From: CAZXEU01 sp965207385
Lineage (GTDB): Bacteria; Bacteroidota; Rhodothermia; Rhodothermales; Bin80
Reading direction: 5' to 3'
DNA: 64,000 nt
Assembly: GCA_965207385.1 (NCBI GenBank)
Contig: CBDBLZ010000011.1
Location: 29,885 to 93,884, forward strand
Of this stretch, positions 63,783 to 64,000 are shown one piece after another. The position numbers were made by a program, and so were the translations under genes. The notes beneath the pieces are model-generated. The model worked only from the letters and a program-made list of their open reading frames with translations, did no database searches and had not been told where the DNA came from. The first letter of the stretch is position 1. The number at the start of each line of letters is the position of its first letter.

Positions 63783-64000
63783 ATGGCTGTCACTGTACAA
63801 GACCATGCGTTGCGCGAGCTGATGGTTGCCGGCGCGCGGAGAATGGAGCTGGAAGAAGCGGCCATTTACTATCCGTCGCTTGCGCTTACGCCGCGTCAAA
63901 TCTGCGATTTGGAGCTTTTGCTCAACGGCGGCTTTTCGCCCCTTTCGGGCTTCCTTGGCCGCGCAGACTATGAGAGCGTCGTGGAAGGCATGCGGCTTGC
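63783..64000 (+). CDS. sat: Sulfate adenylyltransferase (ATP sulfurylase), N-terminal part, cut by window edge
   Basis: From ATG 63783 the frame is open for 72 codons to the window end. The block LALTPRQICDLELLLNGGFS followed by PLSGFLGRADYESVVEGMRL is the start of the PUA-like N-terminal domain of ATP sulfurylase. The enzyme makes adenylylsulfate from sulfate and ATP; a C-terminal APS kinase domain may exist beyond the window. Sulfate activation fits with the sulfatase gene at the other end of the window, though they are far apart. Confidence 0.8.
   Translation, partial: MAVTVQDHALRELMVAGARRMELEEAAIYYPSLALTPRQICDLELLLNGGFSPLSGFLGRADYESVVEGMRL

Overview
The window reads as one chromosomal segment from a Gram-negative bacterium of the Bacteroidota/Rhodothermota/Balneolota type, roughly 60% G+C. 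The strongest pointer is three secreted proteins that end in type IX secretion (T9SS) type A sorting domains (NFPNPF... GR... YRLVA... motif); SecDF, a TonB-dependent receptor, a type III glutamine synthetase and ArsS-type arsenosugar genes fit. A Rhodothermales-like marine or host-associated bacterium is my inference; no rRNA or tRNA gene was seen to settle it.

Layout. 0-8.2 kb: 5' end of glnN (minus strand, cut by the window edge), a secreted sulfatase, and two tandem paralogous LVIVD/LRR/Ig-like/T9SS proteins, the first broken by a one-base insertion. 8.5-14.4 kb: secD, secF, a STAS protein, purA and a sensor kinase. 14.4-19.2 kb: a solitary OLD-type ATPase/TOPRIM nuclease, then a minus-strand TonB receptor plus SAM hydrolase pair. 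19.8-20.4 kb: a Doc-type toxin and likely antitoxin. 20.6-27.3 kb: core genes tatD, dnaK, pgsA, pyrE, cinA, recA, with palindromes ahead of recA. 27.5-30.2 kb: a decayed accessory patch holding a Fic AMPylase split by four one-base insertions, a 2-TM protein with a nonsense codon and a frameshift, and a C-terminal fragment of an aldo/keto reductase. 30.5-36.9 kb: a 1436-residue subtilase with 24 leucine-rich repeats and a T9SS tag, the intact aldo/keto reductase, and an outer-membrane-like protein. 37.7-41.2 kb: arsenosugar-type CMD protein plus ArsS, a thioredoxin/TPR protein and a beta-propeller lipoprotein. 41.2-45.1 kb: a four-gene Mn/Zn ABC importer with a DtxR/MntR-like operator. 45.2-52.1 kb: TIM-barrel isomerase, CcmF, orphan HigA, SRPBCC/VOC/DUF1428 cassette, methyltransferase. 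52.5-64 kb: minus-strand run manC-tolC-adaptor-RND pump-mpl, divergent ugd, and the start of sat at the right edge.

How the parts relate. Export and surface traffic dominate: SecDF moves preproteins to the periplasm, T9SS substrates go to the surface, and TolC/RND and TonB systems handle small molecules. ManC and Ugd supply nucleotide sugars for surface polysaccharide and Mpl recycles peptidoglycan. Six separate single-base insertions cluster in accessory genes (positions 4315, 27659, 27978, 28237, 28391, 29431) while about 45 neighbouring genes are intact.
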